Origin: Chryseobacterium oranimense
Lineage (GTDB): Bacteria > Bacteroidota > Bacteroidia > Flavobacteriales > Weeksellaceae
DNA: 64,000 nucleotides
Reading direction: 5' to 3'
NCBI RefSeq assembly: GCF_900129755.1
Contig: NZ_FQWT01000008.1
Location: forward strand, 62,001 to 126,000
Positions 28,223 to 37,571 of the stretch are shown in pieces. The stretch's first letter is position 1. The number at the start of each line of letters is the position of its first letter. Below the pieces are notes generated by a model. The model saw only the letters and a program-made list of their open reading frames with translations. It was not told where the DNA came from and made no database searches. Both the position numbers and the translations under genes were made by a program.

Positions 28223-28987
28223 ATGTCAATAACAAATGAACAGGAATTAGCGGGAATGCAAAAAGTAAGTGAGGCTGTTGCCTATACTTTAAAAGAGATG
28301 ATCAATTATGCTCAGCCTGGTATGACGACAAAAGAAATTGATGAATATGGCGCTAAGATCCTTTCCGGTTTCGGGGCAAAATCAGCACCTTATTTAACGT
28401 ATGGTTTCCCGGGATGGACCTGTATAAGTGTAGACAATGAATTTTGTCATGGTATTCCGACTGATGAACGGGTTTTAAAAGAAGGCGATCTTATTAATAT
28501 TGATGTTTCAGCGGAACTCAACGGCTATTGGTCAGATAACGGAGGCTCTTTCATCATTGGAGAAGATATTCATTCCCATCAAAAGCTTGTAGATGCTTCC
28601 AAAGAGATTTTACAGAAAGCAATTAACAATATTAAAGGAGGTGTAAGAATAGCTGATATCGGATTTCTTATGGAAACTGAAGCTAAAAAGAGAGGTTTTA
28701 AGGTCATTAAAAACCTTGGAGGACACGGAATCGGAAGAAGCCTTCATGAACAGCCGGATGAATTGATGAATTACAGAAACCGTTTCGATTCCAGACGGTT
28801 CAAGAAAAATTCCGTAGTGGCAATCGAAACATTTATCTCAACCTCTTCAAACCTTGCCGTAGAGCTTAATGACGGATGGACGATGGTAGGCAATAAAGGC
28901 GGCTATATGGCACAGCACGAACATACCATTGTAGTGACTGATGGGAAACCGATCATTTTAACTGAAATGAATGAGATCCTGAACTAA
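28223..28987 (+). CDS. map: type I methionine aminopeptidase
   Basis: Removes N-terminal methionine. 254 residues. Metal ligands of the pita-bread fold are visible: INIDVSAELNGYWSDNGGSF (two Asp), GHGIGRSLHE (His), VVAIETF (Glu) and MAQHEHTIVV (Glu). Being outside the ribosomal-protein operon this may be a second copy. A strong terminator follows. Confidence 0.94.
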   Translation: MSITNEQELAGMQKVSEAVAYTLKEMINYAQPGMTTKEIDEYGAKILSGFGAKSAPYLTYGFPGWTCISVDNEFCHGIPTDERVLKEGDLINIDVSAELNGYWSDNGGSFIIGEDIHSHQKLVDASKEILQKAINNIKGGVRIADIGFLMETEAKKRGFKVIKNLGGHGIGRSLHEQPDELMNYRNRFDSRRFKKNSVVAIETFISTSSNLAVELNDGWTMVGNKGGYMAQHEHTIVVTDGKPIILTEMNEILN

Positions 28988-29010
28988 AATTCAGACGCGT
29001 ATAAAACGAT

Positions 29011-29045
29011 AAAAAGCCACTTACAGTACTGTGAGTGGCTTTTTA
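29011..29045 (+). terminator. intrinsic terminator behind map
   Basis: AAAAAGCCACT pairs with AGTGGCTTTTT, with further pairing of ACAGTACTGT in the loop. Confidence 0.85.
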
Positions 29046-29059
29046 ATGGTAATTAATTC

Positions 29060-29266
29060 TTACAAAGGAAGCTTATAATCACATTTGGGATCATTGCCGA
29101 TTTCAACTCCAGGAATAACTTCACCGCCAGGGCAATACTGATTGCATGCATTCCATACTTTGGTGCTGTTGATGTAACAAAAACAATTACATGGATGAAC
29201 CGGAATTGGTCCTGCTCCCTGAATTTCCCTTAAATTTTGTCTTCCGATTTTCTTTAGATTTTTCAT
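29060..29266 (-). CDS. bacteriocin-like leader peptide, six cysteines
   Basis: 68 residues from the ATG at 29266 (a longer upstream frame of 29 hydrophobic codons lacks family features). Leader MKNLKKIGRQNLREIQGAG closely matches the peptide at 18211-18387, with GAG in place of GG. Core cysteines at 26, 28, 30, 41, 45, 62 include a CxCxC cluster. Activity unknown; no transporter next to it. Confidence 0.72.
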   Translation of the reverse strand: MKNLKKIGRQNLREIQGAGPIPVHPCNCFCYINSTKVWNACNQYCPGGEVIPGVEIGNDPKCDYKLPL

Positions 29267-29417
29267 AATGAATATTTTTAATTGGTTTAGTGAAGTTAAT
29301 AAAAAATATAAATTCAATTTTAATATTTTTTCATATAAGTGATTAAAAATCATATACTAAAATGAAAATTTGCTATACTGTCAGGAAATCATTTAGATAT
29401 ATCAATATAAAAACAAA

Positions 29418-29439
29418 CCACCTGCATCAATGCAGGTGG
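29418..29439. terminator. hairpin behind the barrel gene
   Basis: CCACCTGCA and TGCAGGTGG pair around TCAA between the receptor-like gene and the small peptide gene. The T tract is weak, so the function is probable and not certain. Confidence 0.65.
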
Positions 29440-29462
29440 CCTATTATGTATGAGTAATTCCG

Positions 29463-31604
29463 TTACTTTCCGCCGCCTCCGCTTTTCTCCACGTCTGTTT
29501 TGGTATTTCCTTTTACCTTTTGGTTTCCGAAACGTTTTACGAATGAAAGCGAAAATCCGTACCAGTCGGATTTCAAAGCTGACCTGAAAGTTCCGTCCGG
29601 GCTGTAAGTAGTGGTATCAAAATTGGGTCTGCTGAAAATATTCATCAGCTGCAGGCTTACCTCCATCTGTGTTTTAGGGAATATCTTCGTGGCAGAGATA
29701 TTATGGAAAATATTGGTTCTGTTGGCCAATGAGTTTCCATTGTTCTGATTAGAGACTTCCACCCATGCGCTCAGGTTAATATTTTTGTTGAAAAGATTCG
29801 TATACGAGAGATTGGCTGAAGCTCCCATATAACTGATGTAATCTCTGCTGTCAAGTTTATTCACTTCGTTGAAGTCATGGTTATCGATATAGTACCACCC
29901 AACTCCAACGTTTACATTCAGCTTGTTTTTCAGGAAAGTCTGATTGGTGTTGGCAAAAAGATAATACTTCTGCACTTTCCCGTTAAGATTGTCCGGCAGG
30001 GTAACCGTCCGGCCGTCTTCCTCTGCAAAGGTGGTCCAGTAATCCTTATCCGTATACATGTACCTTGCAGAAAGGAAATACTTCTTCATGAATCCGAATT
30101 TCATATAAAGCCGGTGGCTTGGGTTAGGCTCCAGATCCATATTTCCGCGCGAGAATGTTCCATCATTGGTAGGCACCAGGAACGGATTGAATTCCGAATA
30201 CCACGGCCGCCAAAGATTACGGTTATACGTTAAACTCAGATCATATTTATCCGAAAAAGAATATTTCAGCAATAAATTCGGGAGTAGAGTACCGTAAGAA
30301 TCCTTTCTTTCCGTTCCGGCCACATCCTGTCTCATTTTATAATCAATGTGCTCATAGCGTACCCCGATTCTTGTTTCCAGTTTTTCGAAGAACGTTTTAC
30401 TGAAGTTGACATACAGGGAATTGATATTATCCTCATAATGAAAGACATCATTGGGACGGAGATTATCTGCATTATTCCCTGATAAGCTGTTGGGAATTAC
30501 ATTATTGTTAAAATCCATTTTCCCGCCTACTTCAAAACTGCCTCCTTTTCCCAAAGGTTGGGTATAATCTACTTTCAGGTAATAATTCCGGGTTTGTTCA
30601 TGAGAGTTGATACCAAGCCTGTTGATGGCTGACGAAGTATCATAGGTCTTTAAAAACTCATTCGTATTCTTCTGAGAATTGTAGTTGGTTCCCAGATTCA
30701 CATCCAGAATCTTGTTTTTTTCCTTATCGTAATATTTATAAAAAATATTGGTCCCAAGCGTGCGGTAACGTCCTGTTACATCCTGATTTTGGTGGTAAGC
30801 ATCAAACAGGGAGTCATTTTTTGTTCTGATGAGGTCTGCATCAGAAGTTGATGAGTTTCTACTCTGATAATATTCAAGAATAAGGCCTATATTATTTTTA
30901 TCATTCAGTTCATATTCAGAAGTGGAGGATAGGGAAGGACTCTGGCCCCTGCCTAAGGTTTCATTGCTGATCCTGGTAACATCATTATCCTTATATAAGC
31001 TGTTGACACTGGTATTTTTTTGAAAGTAAGTATTGTCGCTGTAACTGCCGATTAAAGTCTGTGTAAAATTTTTCTTGTGATAATTAAGGTTGAGATTGGT
31101 ATACTGCGAATTTTTGGTATTCTGCCTGTTGTTAAAGGTTACACTGCCTTTCATTCCTTCGTCGTCTCTTTTTTTAAGCACGATATTGATGACCGATCCG
31201 GCGGTTTCGTAGCGTGATGAAGGGCTTGTGATCACTTCAATTTTCAGCAGGTTATCTGCAGGAATCGTTTTCAGGTATTCCTTTAATTCCTTGCCTGTAA
31301 AAACAGATTTTCTGTCATTGATATAAACCGTTACCGATTCCCCTTCCGCTTTTACAGCATCATTATTATCAATGCTTACCAAAGGGGTCATTCTGAGGAC
31401 GTCCCAGGTTGTATTTCCCGCAAGAATTGAGCTGTTGGATACATTAAACACTGTTCTGTCAGCTTTCGATTCCACGGTAGGTTTTCTTGCCGTTAAGGTA
31501 ACTCCTTCAATTTGATTTTCTTTCTGCTTGATGGTATCATTTTTTGCCTGTGCAAATAAAAAAGAACCTATTAATAAAGCGGCCGAAGATATAATTATTT
31601 TCAT
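29463..31604 (-). CDS. TonB-dependent receptor-like outer-membrane beta-barrel protein
   Basis: 713 residues. Signal peptide (MKIIISSAALLIGSFLFAQA), a plug-like domain (about 50-150: GNTTWDVLRMTPLVSIDNNDAV, VYINDRKSVFTGKELKEYLKTIPADNLLKIEVITSPSSRYE) and a large barrel with outer_membrane_beta-barrel_3 features. Unlike many relatives it lacks an N-terminal carboxypeptidase-regulatory-like domain. Poly-Gly C-terminus (SGGGGK) is odd. Substrate unknown. Nothing recognisable was found in 31605-31906. Confidence 0.88.
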   Translation of the reverse strand: MKIIISSAALLIGSFLFAQAKNDTIKQKENQIEGVTLTARKPTVESKADRTVFNVSNSSILAGNTTWDVLRMTPLVSIDNNDAVKAEGESVTVYINDRKSVFTGKELKEYLKTIPADNLLKIEVITSPSSRYETAGSVINIVLKKRDDEGMKGSVTFNNRQNTKNSQYTNLNLNYHKKNFTQTLIGSYSDNTYFQKNTSVNSLYKDNDVTRISNETLGRGQSPSLSSTSEYELNDKNNIGLILEYYQSRNSSTSDADLIRTKNDSLFDAYHQNQDVTGRYRTLGTNIFYKYYDKEKNKILDVNLGTNYNSQKNTNEFLKTYDTSSAINRLGINSHEQTRNYYLKVDYTQPLGKGGSFEVGGKMDFNNNVIPNSLSGNNADNLRPNDVFHYEDNINSLYVNFSKTFFEKLETRIGVRYEHIDYKMRQDVAGTERKDSYGTLLPNLLLKYSFSDKYDLSLTYNRNLWRPWYSEFNPFLVPTNDGTFSRGNMDLEPNPSHRLYMKFGFMKKYFLSARYMYTDKDYWTTFAEEDGRTVTLPDNLNGKVQKYYLFANTNQTFLKNKLNVNVGVGWYYIDNHDFNEVNKLDSRDYISYMGASANLSYTNLFNKNINLSAWVEVSNQNNGNSLANRTNIFHNISATKIFPKTQMEVSLQLMNIFSRPNFDTTTYSPDGTFRSALKSDWYGFSLSFVKRFGNQKVKGNTKTDVEKSGGGGK

Positions 31605-31906
31605 TCAAAGTGATATTTCACCAATAAGACATTTATTGCTGAAAGTTTGTTACATCAAACTAAGAAAATTAGTAAAAAATTAACAAATAGCGGGTTTTGT
31701 GATAAAATGATACAGCCTATAAAGTCGGTTCAAAATCTTTTTAGTAAGTTGTTGTTTATTCTAAAGTTCTTCAGACGTCAGGAAAATGATGATAATCTAA
31801 AGTAAAAATCCTCTTTATTCGTTTATGCTATAAATAAGAAATCTATTCATATATTTATTATTCTGATTCTCTAAAAAATAAAGATTCAGAACAAAAAAAC
31901 AGCAGA

Positions 31907-32953
31907 ATGAATTTTAAAAAACAAATGGGGCAGTTTCCCAATGAAAAGAGAAAAACCTATTTCAGCACACTGTCCAACTATACCAACGGGAAATTTCAGA
32001 ATATACTTCCCACACCAGCACTCCTGGAAGGAGAAAGCATGACCAAATTACTATTCCAGACCTTACGCAGAACAGAAAATGTAAGCCCCAAATTACCTGT
32101 CCCGTTCGTAATAACTGACCTGAAGAATCTTAAACCTGACGAAAATGTACTGGTATGGTTTGGGCACAGCTCCTATTTTATCCAGATTGATGGCCAAAAA
32201 TTCCTGATAGATCCTGTATTTAGCGGGAATGCATCCCCAATGCCCGGTTCTATAAAAGCCTTTGCCGGATCGGACCACTATAAGCCGGAGGATATGCCGG
32301 AAATCGATTTTCTTCTTATCTCACATGATCATTGGGATCATCTCGATTATTCAACCGTTCAGACACTGAAAGATAAAGTAGGTAAAGTTATTTGCGGTTT
32401 GGGAACCGGGCAGCATTTTGAATACTGGGGTTGGGAGACAGAAAGAATTATTGAAAAAAACTGGTGGGAAAGTGTCGGTTTAGCAGATGGTTTTACCATT
32501 ACACTTACACCGGCAAGACATTTTTCCGGACGACTTCTGAACCGGAATATTTCACTCTGGACATCTTTTGTATTGCAGACGCCGTCTAAAAAGTTGTTTC
32601 TTGGCGGCGACAGCGGTTACGGGAACCATTTTGCAGAAATAGGGAATAAGTACGGCCCTTTCGACCTTGCCATAATGGAATGCGGGCAGTACAACGAAAA
32701 ATGGCCATACATCCACAGTCTTCCTGAGCAGATTATCAAGGAAGTTCAGGAACTGAAGGCTGAAAATTTCATTCCTGTTCATAATTCAAAATTCAAACTC
32801 GCTCAACATCCATGGTTCGAACCTTTGGAGCTGGTTTCAAAATACGCGGAAGAAAACAGTATACCCGTTACACTTCCAATGATAGGGGAAAAAGCAGATC
32901 TCGATCAACTAGGAAAAGTAACCTGGAAAAAATGGTGGCAGGAATTGATGTAA
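31907..32953 (+). CDS. MBL-fold metallo-hydrolase, NAPE-PLD/UlaG-like
   Basis: 348 residues. Metallo-beta-lactamase fold with HSSYFIQIDGQKFLIDPVF (about 87-105), the metal site LISHDHWDHLD (HxHxDH, about 141-151), TPARHFSG and GGDSGYG, and a distal His. The overall layout resembles the N-acylphosphatidylethanolamine phospholipase D-like group. Cytosolic, no signal peptide. Substrate not known. Confidence 0.88.
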   Translation: MNFKKQMGQFPNEKRKTYFSTLSNYTNGKFQNILPTPALLEGESMTKLLFQTLRRTENVSPKLPVPFVITDLKNLKPDENVLVWFGHSSYFIQIDGQKFLIDPVFSGNASPMPGSIKAFAGSDHYKPEDMPEIDFLLISHDHWDHLDYSTVQTLKDKVGKVICGLGTGQHFEYWGWETERIIEKNWWESVGLADGFTITLTPARHFSGRLLNRNISLWTSFVLQTPSKKLFLGGDSGYGNHFAEIGNKYGPFDLAIMECGQYNEKWPYIHSLPEQIIKEVQELKAENFIPVHNSKFKLAQHPWFEPLELVSKYAEENSIPVTLPMIGEKADLDQLGKVTWKKWWQELM

Positions 32954-33057
32954 TGATTGAATGCACCTCCTTAATCCATTAATTTCTTCTTTGATTCCTT
33001 ACAATATACACTCAAGAAATAGAACTTTGTGTGAAAAGCTAAGCACTATTCAAGTTA

Positions 33058-33085
33058 AAATCCGGCCCAAATCTGAGCCGGATTT
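33058..33085. terminator. intrinsic terminator-like hairpin
   Basis: AAATCCGGC and GCCGGATTT pair around an 10-base loop behind the lipoprotein gene. Confidence 0.7.
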
Positions 33086-33113
33086 ACCATTCATCATCAA
33101 CTAAATTAAAAAA

Positions 33114-33965
33114 TTATGGTTCCTGATGAGCCACTTTCGTATGGATGATATCGTAATAAACAGAAGGATTTCCTGCATCGGGAATAATTCTGTAAGTAAA
33201 TTCAGAACTATTCAAAGTAAGAATATCAACAACCCGCGTAAAAAGTACATTTCCATTGGCATCCAGAGCAGTGATTGTTCTTTTCTTTCCATCCGGAGAG
33301 ATGGACCATGTTCCCTGTGACCTCAGGACGTTATTCAGTCCGTAAATCGTAAAAGTTCCGTTCGCTTTAAAATAAGAATATCCTACAAAGCCTGCTACAC
33401 TTGCATCAGTCAAAGCTACCGGATTTCCGTTTTTATCTTTAGCTCCGGTGGTTTCCCATGGAGTGGAAGCCAGGATAAGCTGTCCGTTCGCCGGTTCTGC
33501 ATGAGCCGTTTTTGTATGGATAATATCATAATAAACGGAAGGATCATTTGGATTGGTGTGGATTCTGTAGGTGAATTCATTTCCGTTAAGGACAAGAATG
33601 TCTACTACACGGCTGAAAATCGAAGTGCCGTCAGGATTAAGCGCTGTAATGGTTCTTGTTTTTCCTTCAGCATCCACAGCCCATGTTCCACGGGATCTCA
33701 AAGCGTCATTGAGATTATAGATTGCAAAACTTCCGTCAGCTTTGAAGTATGCGAAGCCAACGAAACCTGCTACACTTGCATCCGTAAGAGCTACAGGATT
33801 TCCGTTTTTATCTTTAGCCCCGGTCGTTTCCCACGGAGTGGAAGAAAGGATCTGTGAAGGAGTGGGTTGTTCCGGAACAATATCATCGTTATCAGAGCAT
33901 GATACAAAAGCTGATAGCATCAATACAGCAGTGATCAGGTAATAGAATTTTTTCAGTGTATTCAT
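33114..33965 (-). CDS. lipoprotein with two tandem DUF4822-like repeats
   Basis: 283 residues from the ATG at 33965 (the longer frame adds eight residues). Lipoprotein signal with lipobox AFVSC (Cys about residue 24). Two near-identical domains follow: each begins STPWETTGAKDKNGNPVALTD and ends VYYDIIHTK-AH. The block is repeated at roughly residues 41-155 and 165-280, an internal duplication that also shows as DNA repeats. DUF4822 membership is from memory of the motif. Function unknown. Confidence 0.78.
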   Translation of the reverse strand: MNTLKKFYYLITAVLMLSAFVSCSDNDDIVPEQPTPSQILSSTPWETTGAKDKNGNPVALTDASVAGFVGFAYFKADGSFAIYNLNDALRSRGTWAVDAEGKTRTITALNPDGTSIFSRVVDILVLNGNEFTYRIHTNPNDPSVYYDIIHTKTAHAEPANGQLILASTPWETTGAKDKNGNPVALTDASVAGFVGYSYFKANGTFTIYGLNNVLRSQGTWSISPDGKKRTITALDANGNVLFTRVVDILTLNSSEFTYRIIPDAGNPSVYYDIIHTKVAHQEP

Positions 33966-34143
33966 AATTGATATTTTTATTCTCTGCAAACATATTCCTT
34001 ATGAAAATCAAAACGTTGTACAGAATATCTCTTTTGTTGTAAAATGTATAACTCTCCATTTGATATATAAATTAATTGACAGAGAATAAACCATAAATAA
34101 CGAATCAGGATAATTATTTCCGCTTAAAAAACTATTTTTGAAT

Positions 34144-34872
34144 ATGAATAACAGAAACCGTGGAAAAAATACCGGAGATGATGTGCTGTTTGGCTCTGAA
34201 AAACAATTGAGCAGACTGAAAATGGCAGCAAAGGACATGCTGTATTTATTGACGCGGGATTATCCTGAGAAAGCTTCTTCAGAACTGGTAGGAAACAGGT
34301 ATAAACTGAAGACCCGTCAGATCCAGGCTCTACGTGGAGCTTCTGCATCGGAGAAACAAATAAAGGATAGAAAACTCAGACAGCTGGAAGCGGCAGAACT
34401 GGAAGGCAAAATTCTTTATATCGATGGTTTTAATGTGCTTATCCTGATGGAAAGCCTGCTCTCAGGAGCTTATATTTTTGAGGGATCCGATGGATGTTTC
34501 CGCGATCTTTCAGGCGTTCACGGAACCTATAAAAGGGTCAACCAGACTTTAAGAGCAGTGGAACTTGTGGCAGTTTTTTTCAAAAAAATCAAAATACAGA
34601 AATTGATATGGATCTTTGATAAGCCGGTTTCCAACAGCGGAAGAATTAAAGAAATTATTCTTGATTTTGCCCACGAAAATAACCTGAACTGGGAAGCCGG
34701 ACTGGAATACAATCCGGATAAGTTCTTGGCAGAAAACTCAGAAATAGCAATATCTTCAGATGCATGGATACTGGATCACTGTAAAATGTGGTTTAATCTC
34801 ATAGGATACTTGGTTATAGAAGAAAAGCTACAGGTAAACCTTATAAAAATGTTTGAAAATGCAACTGTTTGA
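34144..34872 (+). CDS. DUF434 domain protein
   Basis: 242 residues from the ATG at 34144. N-terminal helical DUF434 part (AAKDMLYLLTRDYPEKASSELVGNRYKLKTRQIQALRGA) and a C-terminal NYN/PIN-like half with LYIDGFNVLILMESLLSG (about 98-115), DLSGVHGTYK and LIWIFDKPVSNSGRI. The Asp-Gly-x-Asn pattern suggests a PIN/NYN-like nuclease fold; this is inference. A TATTTTTG -7 element lies just upstream. Overlaps the next gene. Confidence 0.75.
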   Translation: MNNRNRGKNTGDDVLFGSEKQLSRLKMAAKDMLYLLTRDYPEKASSELVGNRYKLKTRQIQALRGASASEKQIKDRKLRQLEAAELEGKILYIDGFNVLILMESLLSGAYIFEGSDGCFRDLSGVHGTYKRVNQTLRAVELVAVFFKKIKIQKLIWIFDKPVSNSGRIKEIILDFAHENNLNWEAGLEYNPDKFLAENSEIAISSDAWILDHCKMWFNLIGYLVIEEKLQVNLIKMFENATV

Positions 34873-35509
34873 ACCTTATATTCCCCTGATTTCAGATTCA
34901 TGGAAGGAGAAATACCATGCCGTTCTTGCCGAAGAACATCTTCAGGCTATGGAAAATAATATCCTGAAATTTAAGAATGACCAGCTGGAATGGGGTTTTC
35001 CATATTTTAATGAAGAAATTAAAACAGACCGGACAGAAAGTTTCAGAAAATTCACCGGAATATTTCAAAGTAATAATCCTGATGAGGTAAAAGCAGTACA
35101 GCTGGAAAAAATCCCGTTTGAGCACTGGTTAAATGTTCTGGGCCAACGTCTCACTTCCGCCAGTATTCGTGATGAAAATGCCATTCCTCCTTTAAAGGAA
35201 ACCCTTATTCAAACCTGCTGTCAGCCATTTAATGATGAAATAACCGTTTCGCAAAGAGCCTGGGAAAAGCATACCGGAAGAATGGATGATCAATTCTGGG
35301 GAGAGGTCAGGGGTAACAACCAGCAGAAACAGGAAAAAGTGATGGAAAAGATCTCTTACATTTTAGACAACAGAACCTGGTGGAATGTTTTTTATCACTA
35401 CAAACATGAGCTTGTTTTTGAAGCCAGGGAAAAGGAAGGTCATGGTATCCGCTGGAGCCACGGAGGGAAAAAGCTGATAGGTTTCCTAGAAAAATTCATC
35501 AATGAGTAA
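34859..35509 (+). CDS. hypothetical protein coupled to the DUF434 gene
   Basis: 216 residues from the ATG at 34859, overlapping the DUF434 gene by 14 bases, so translationally coupled. Aromatic-rich (WWNVFYHYKHELVFEAR, QRAWEKHTGRMDDQFWGEVRG) and without signal peptide or membrane helices. I do not recognise the family. Downstream lies the shared dyad promoter at 35524-35559. Confidence 0.65.
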   Translation: MQLFEPYIPLISDSWKEKYHAVLAEEHLQAMENNILKFKNDQLEWGFPYFNEEIKTDRTESFRKFTGIFQSNNPDEVKAVQLEKIPFEHWLNVLGQRLTSASIRDENAIPPLKETLIQTCCQPFNDEITVSQRAWEKHTGRMDDQFWGEVRGNNQQKQEKVMEKISYILDNRTWWNVFYHYKHELVFEAREKEGHGIRWSHGGKKLIGFLEKFINE

Positions 35510-35523
35510 AGTGAAATTTGCAC

Positions 35524-35559
35524 TGCGTAAAAAGGTTGCGCATCGAAAAGCTAATTTTG
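35524..35559 (+). promoter_or_regulatory. shared dyad operator plus -7 box (copy 1)
   Basis: TGCGTAAAAAGGTTGCGCA (35524-35542) followed, exactly 13 bases on, by TTTG of a TAATTTTG -7 box (35552-35559). The same dyad at the same distance precedes the Ro gene (59638) and the Y RNA cluster (61332). The dyad takes the place of the -33 region, so it could be an activator or alternative-sigma site. Confidence 0.75.
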
Positions 35560-35636
35560 CCTGAAAAAGCAGTTTAATCTGAAGAGCAAATTTTACTTAT
35601 TAGCAGCAATAACTTATTTTCCTTTTAATAAAAAAC

Positions 35637-35957
35637 ATGAGAAATATTTACAATAAAGGCAACTTCAGAGCTGGCGAAGACGGAAAAATTTCCCAGGAAT
35701 TAAGAAAGTATGGCAATAAGAAATGGCGGAGAACACAAAAAGCAGCTATAGAAGATCAGTTAAGTGAAACATTTAAATTCAAAAAAGCCAGAAAAAGCCG
35801 ACATAAGATAATCTGGGTGAAAATAACGAAAGAATTTAACGGAAAAAAACAGTCTGATTATCGCGGGTTTTATTCTGAAAAAGAATTTGCAAACGTTTTG
35901 AAAGGCCCTAATATTCTAAGATATTTTTACATAAAAAACAAAAACAGAAACAAATGA
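35637..35957 (+). CDS. basic 106-residue protein of unknown function, dyad-controlled
   Basis: Lys/Arg-rich protein (for example GNKKWRRTQKAAIEDQLSE, KKARKSRHKIIWVKITKEF, IKNKNRNK) with no membrane segment. Its charge suggests RNA or DNA binding, which is inference. Overlaps tatD by four bases (ATGA), so the two form an operon driven by the dyad promoter shared with Ro and the Y RNAs. Confidence 0.65.
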   Translation: MRNIYNKGNFRAGEDGKISQELRKYGNKKWRRTQKAAIEDQLSETFKFKKARKSRHKIIWVKITKEFNGKKQSDYRGFYSEKEFANVLKGPNILRYFYIKNKNRNK

Positions 35958-36739
35958 ATACATATATTGATATTGGCATTAATCTGACCAATAAACAGTT
36001 CTATAATGAACATGAAGAAATTATCAACCGTGCCCTGGATCATGGGGTAGAACAAATGATCCTCACGGGAACAAGCATACGCGGAAGCAAAGAATCTGCT
36101 GAAATTGCGGAAGACTATCCGGAGATTTTATTTTCTACAGCCGGAATCCATCCCCATGATGCGAAATCTTTTAACCAGCAAAGCATTTCTGAGCTCAGGA
36201 GCCTTCTGAAACTGGACCATGTGGTCTCGGTAGGAGAGTGCGGGTTGGATTTTGACAGGGATTTTTCTCCAAGGCCTGTTCAGGAAAAGTGCTACAGGGC
36301 TCAGCTGGAACTGGCTCTTGAGATTAGCAAGCCTCTTTTCCTCCATGAAAGATCGGCTTTTAAAAGATTTAATGAAATTACGGATGAATATCTTTCTGAA
36401 CTGCCGGAAGCAGTTGTCCACTGCTTTACAGGAACACTGGATGAAGCGAAAGTCTATCTTGATAAAGGTTTCTATTTAGGATTTACCGGAGCAATAAGCG
36501 ATGATAAAAGGTTTAAACATCTGGAAGATGTTGTCAGATACACGCCGCTTGACCGCATGATGATAGAAACCGATGCCCCTTTTATGCTTCCGAAAAATAT
36601 GCCGAGAATGCAGAACCGCCGCAACGAACCGTCTTTTCTTCCTTATGTAGCCCAGACTATCGCTCAATGGAAGAAAATCAGCATTTCGGAAGTAGCGGAA
36701 GAAACCTCAGAAACCACCAGAAAATTTTTCAGATTATAA
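35954..36739 (+). CDS. tatD: TatD-family metal-dependent nuclease
   Basis: 261 residues, TIM-barrel amidohydrolase fold. Metal ligands visible: the N-terminal HxH is replaced by DIGINLT (residues 4-10, Asp-Ile-Gly-Ile-Asn), as in E. coli TatD itself; TAGIHPHDAK (about 61-70), VGECGLDFDRD (about 95-105), LFLHERSAF, VVHCFTG, and IETDAPFMLP near 205. TatD is a 3'-5' exonuclease on DNA and RNA. In E. coli TatD is DIGVNLT, so the absence of a HxH is normal. Confidence 0.93.
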   Translation: MNTYIDIGINLTNKQFYNEHEEIINRALDHGVEQMILTGTSIRGSKESAEIAEDYPEILFSTAGIHPHDAKSFNQQSISELRSLLKLDHVVSVGECGLDFDRDFSPRPVQEKCYRAQLELALEISKPLFLHERSAFKRFNEITDEYLSELPEAVVHCFTGTLDEAKVYLDKGFYLGFTGAISDDKRFKHLEDVVRYTPLDRMMIETDAPFMLPKNMPRMQNRRNEPSFLPYVAQTIAQWKKISISEVAEETSETTRKFFRL

Positions 36740-36776
36740 AAAAAGAGCTCTACAAATTTAGTAAAGCTCTTTTTTT
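36738..36776 (+). terminator. intrinsic terminator behind tatD
   Basis: AAAAAAAGAGCT(CTAC) pairs with (GTAA)AGCTCTTTTTTT around a short AT loop. Confidence 0.85.
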
Positions 36777-36860
36777 AGCGAAACAGCAAAACAGGATATT
36801 ACCTATCAGCTTCTTCGCTTTCTTTGCCTTTTCACCTTTCAGCCTTTTCGTCCTTCCCCT

Positions 36861-37571
36861 CTAAAGACTTTTCAACGCCGATTCCAAAGCCAGTTCCATC
36901 ATTGGTTTAAGGGCTTTTTCTCTTTCATCAGCAGAGATTTTTTCGTGGGTAGGAATAATGTCGGTTACAGTAAGGATTGTAGCAGCATTTTTTCCTAAAT
37001 ATTGGGCATTCGCAAATAATCCGAAAGCTTCCATTTCTACTGCCGGGCAGTTATATTTTGTAGCAATGGCAGGAATATTCTGATCTTTTCTGTAGAAAAT
37101 GTCACTGCTGTGGACGTTGATCGCTTTTGCAGCCAAAGATAGTTCCTGAGCAGTTTCATTAATTGTTCCGAAAATATTTCCCTGGTGAGGAAGGATTTCG
37201 TCTTCAATTTCCCACGCATATTTTGCATAAGTACTTTCACTGGCCGCATTTTCAATATTTAAAATATCAAAAAGCTTAAGATCTGTAGTATAAGCTCCGC
37301 AGGTCCCGATTCTGATGATGGTATCTACTTCATATTCCGTAAATAATTCAAAAGAATAGATCCCGATACTCGGAAAGCCCATTCCGCTGGCTCCTACAGT
37401 AATCTCTTTACCTTTGTAAAGGCCTGTATAATAAAAGATTCCTCTTGTTTTGCTTACCAGTTTAGCGTTTTCCAAATAATTTTCAGCAATATATTGTGCA
37501 CGAAGCGGATCCCCCGGCTGCAATACTACTTTAGCAATTTCTCCTTTTTTTGCACTGATGTGAATACTCAT
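36861..37571 (-). CDS. deoD: purine-nucleoside phosphorylase, DeoD/Udp type
   Basis: Phosphorolysis of purine nucleosides. 236 residues from the ATG at 37571 (MSIHISAKKGEIA); the longer frame to 37601 is not supported. VVLQPGDPLRAQYIAE (about 16-31, phosphate site), RIGTCGAY (about 85-92), and AVEMEAFGLFANA near 176 are typical of the hexameric DeoD class. Lone gene. Confidence 0.94.
   Translation of the reverse strand: MSIHISAKKGEIAKVVLQPGDPLRAQYIAENYLENAKLVSKTRGIFYYTGLYKGKEITVGASGMGFPSIGIYSFELFTEYEVDTIIRIGTCGAYTTDLKLFDILNIENAASESTYAKYAWEIEDEILPHQGNIFGTINETAQELSLAAKAINVHSSDIFYRKDQNIPAIATKYNCPAVEMEAFGLFANAQYLGKNAATILTVTDIIPTHEKISADEREKALKPMMELALESALKSL

Noticed and set aside
34853..34858. 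TTG start for the 218-codon gene
   Set aside because: The ATG two codons later is the better start; same reasoning for TTG starts at 34138 and 39114.
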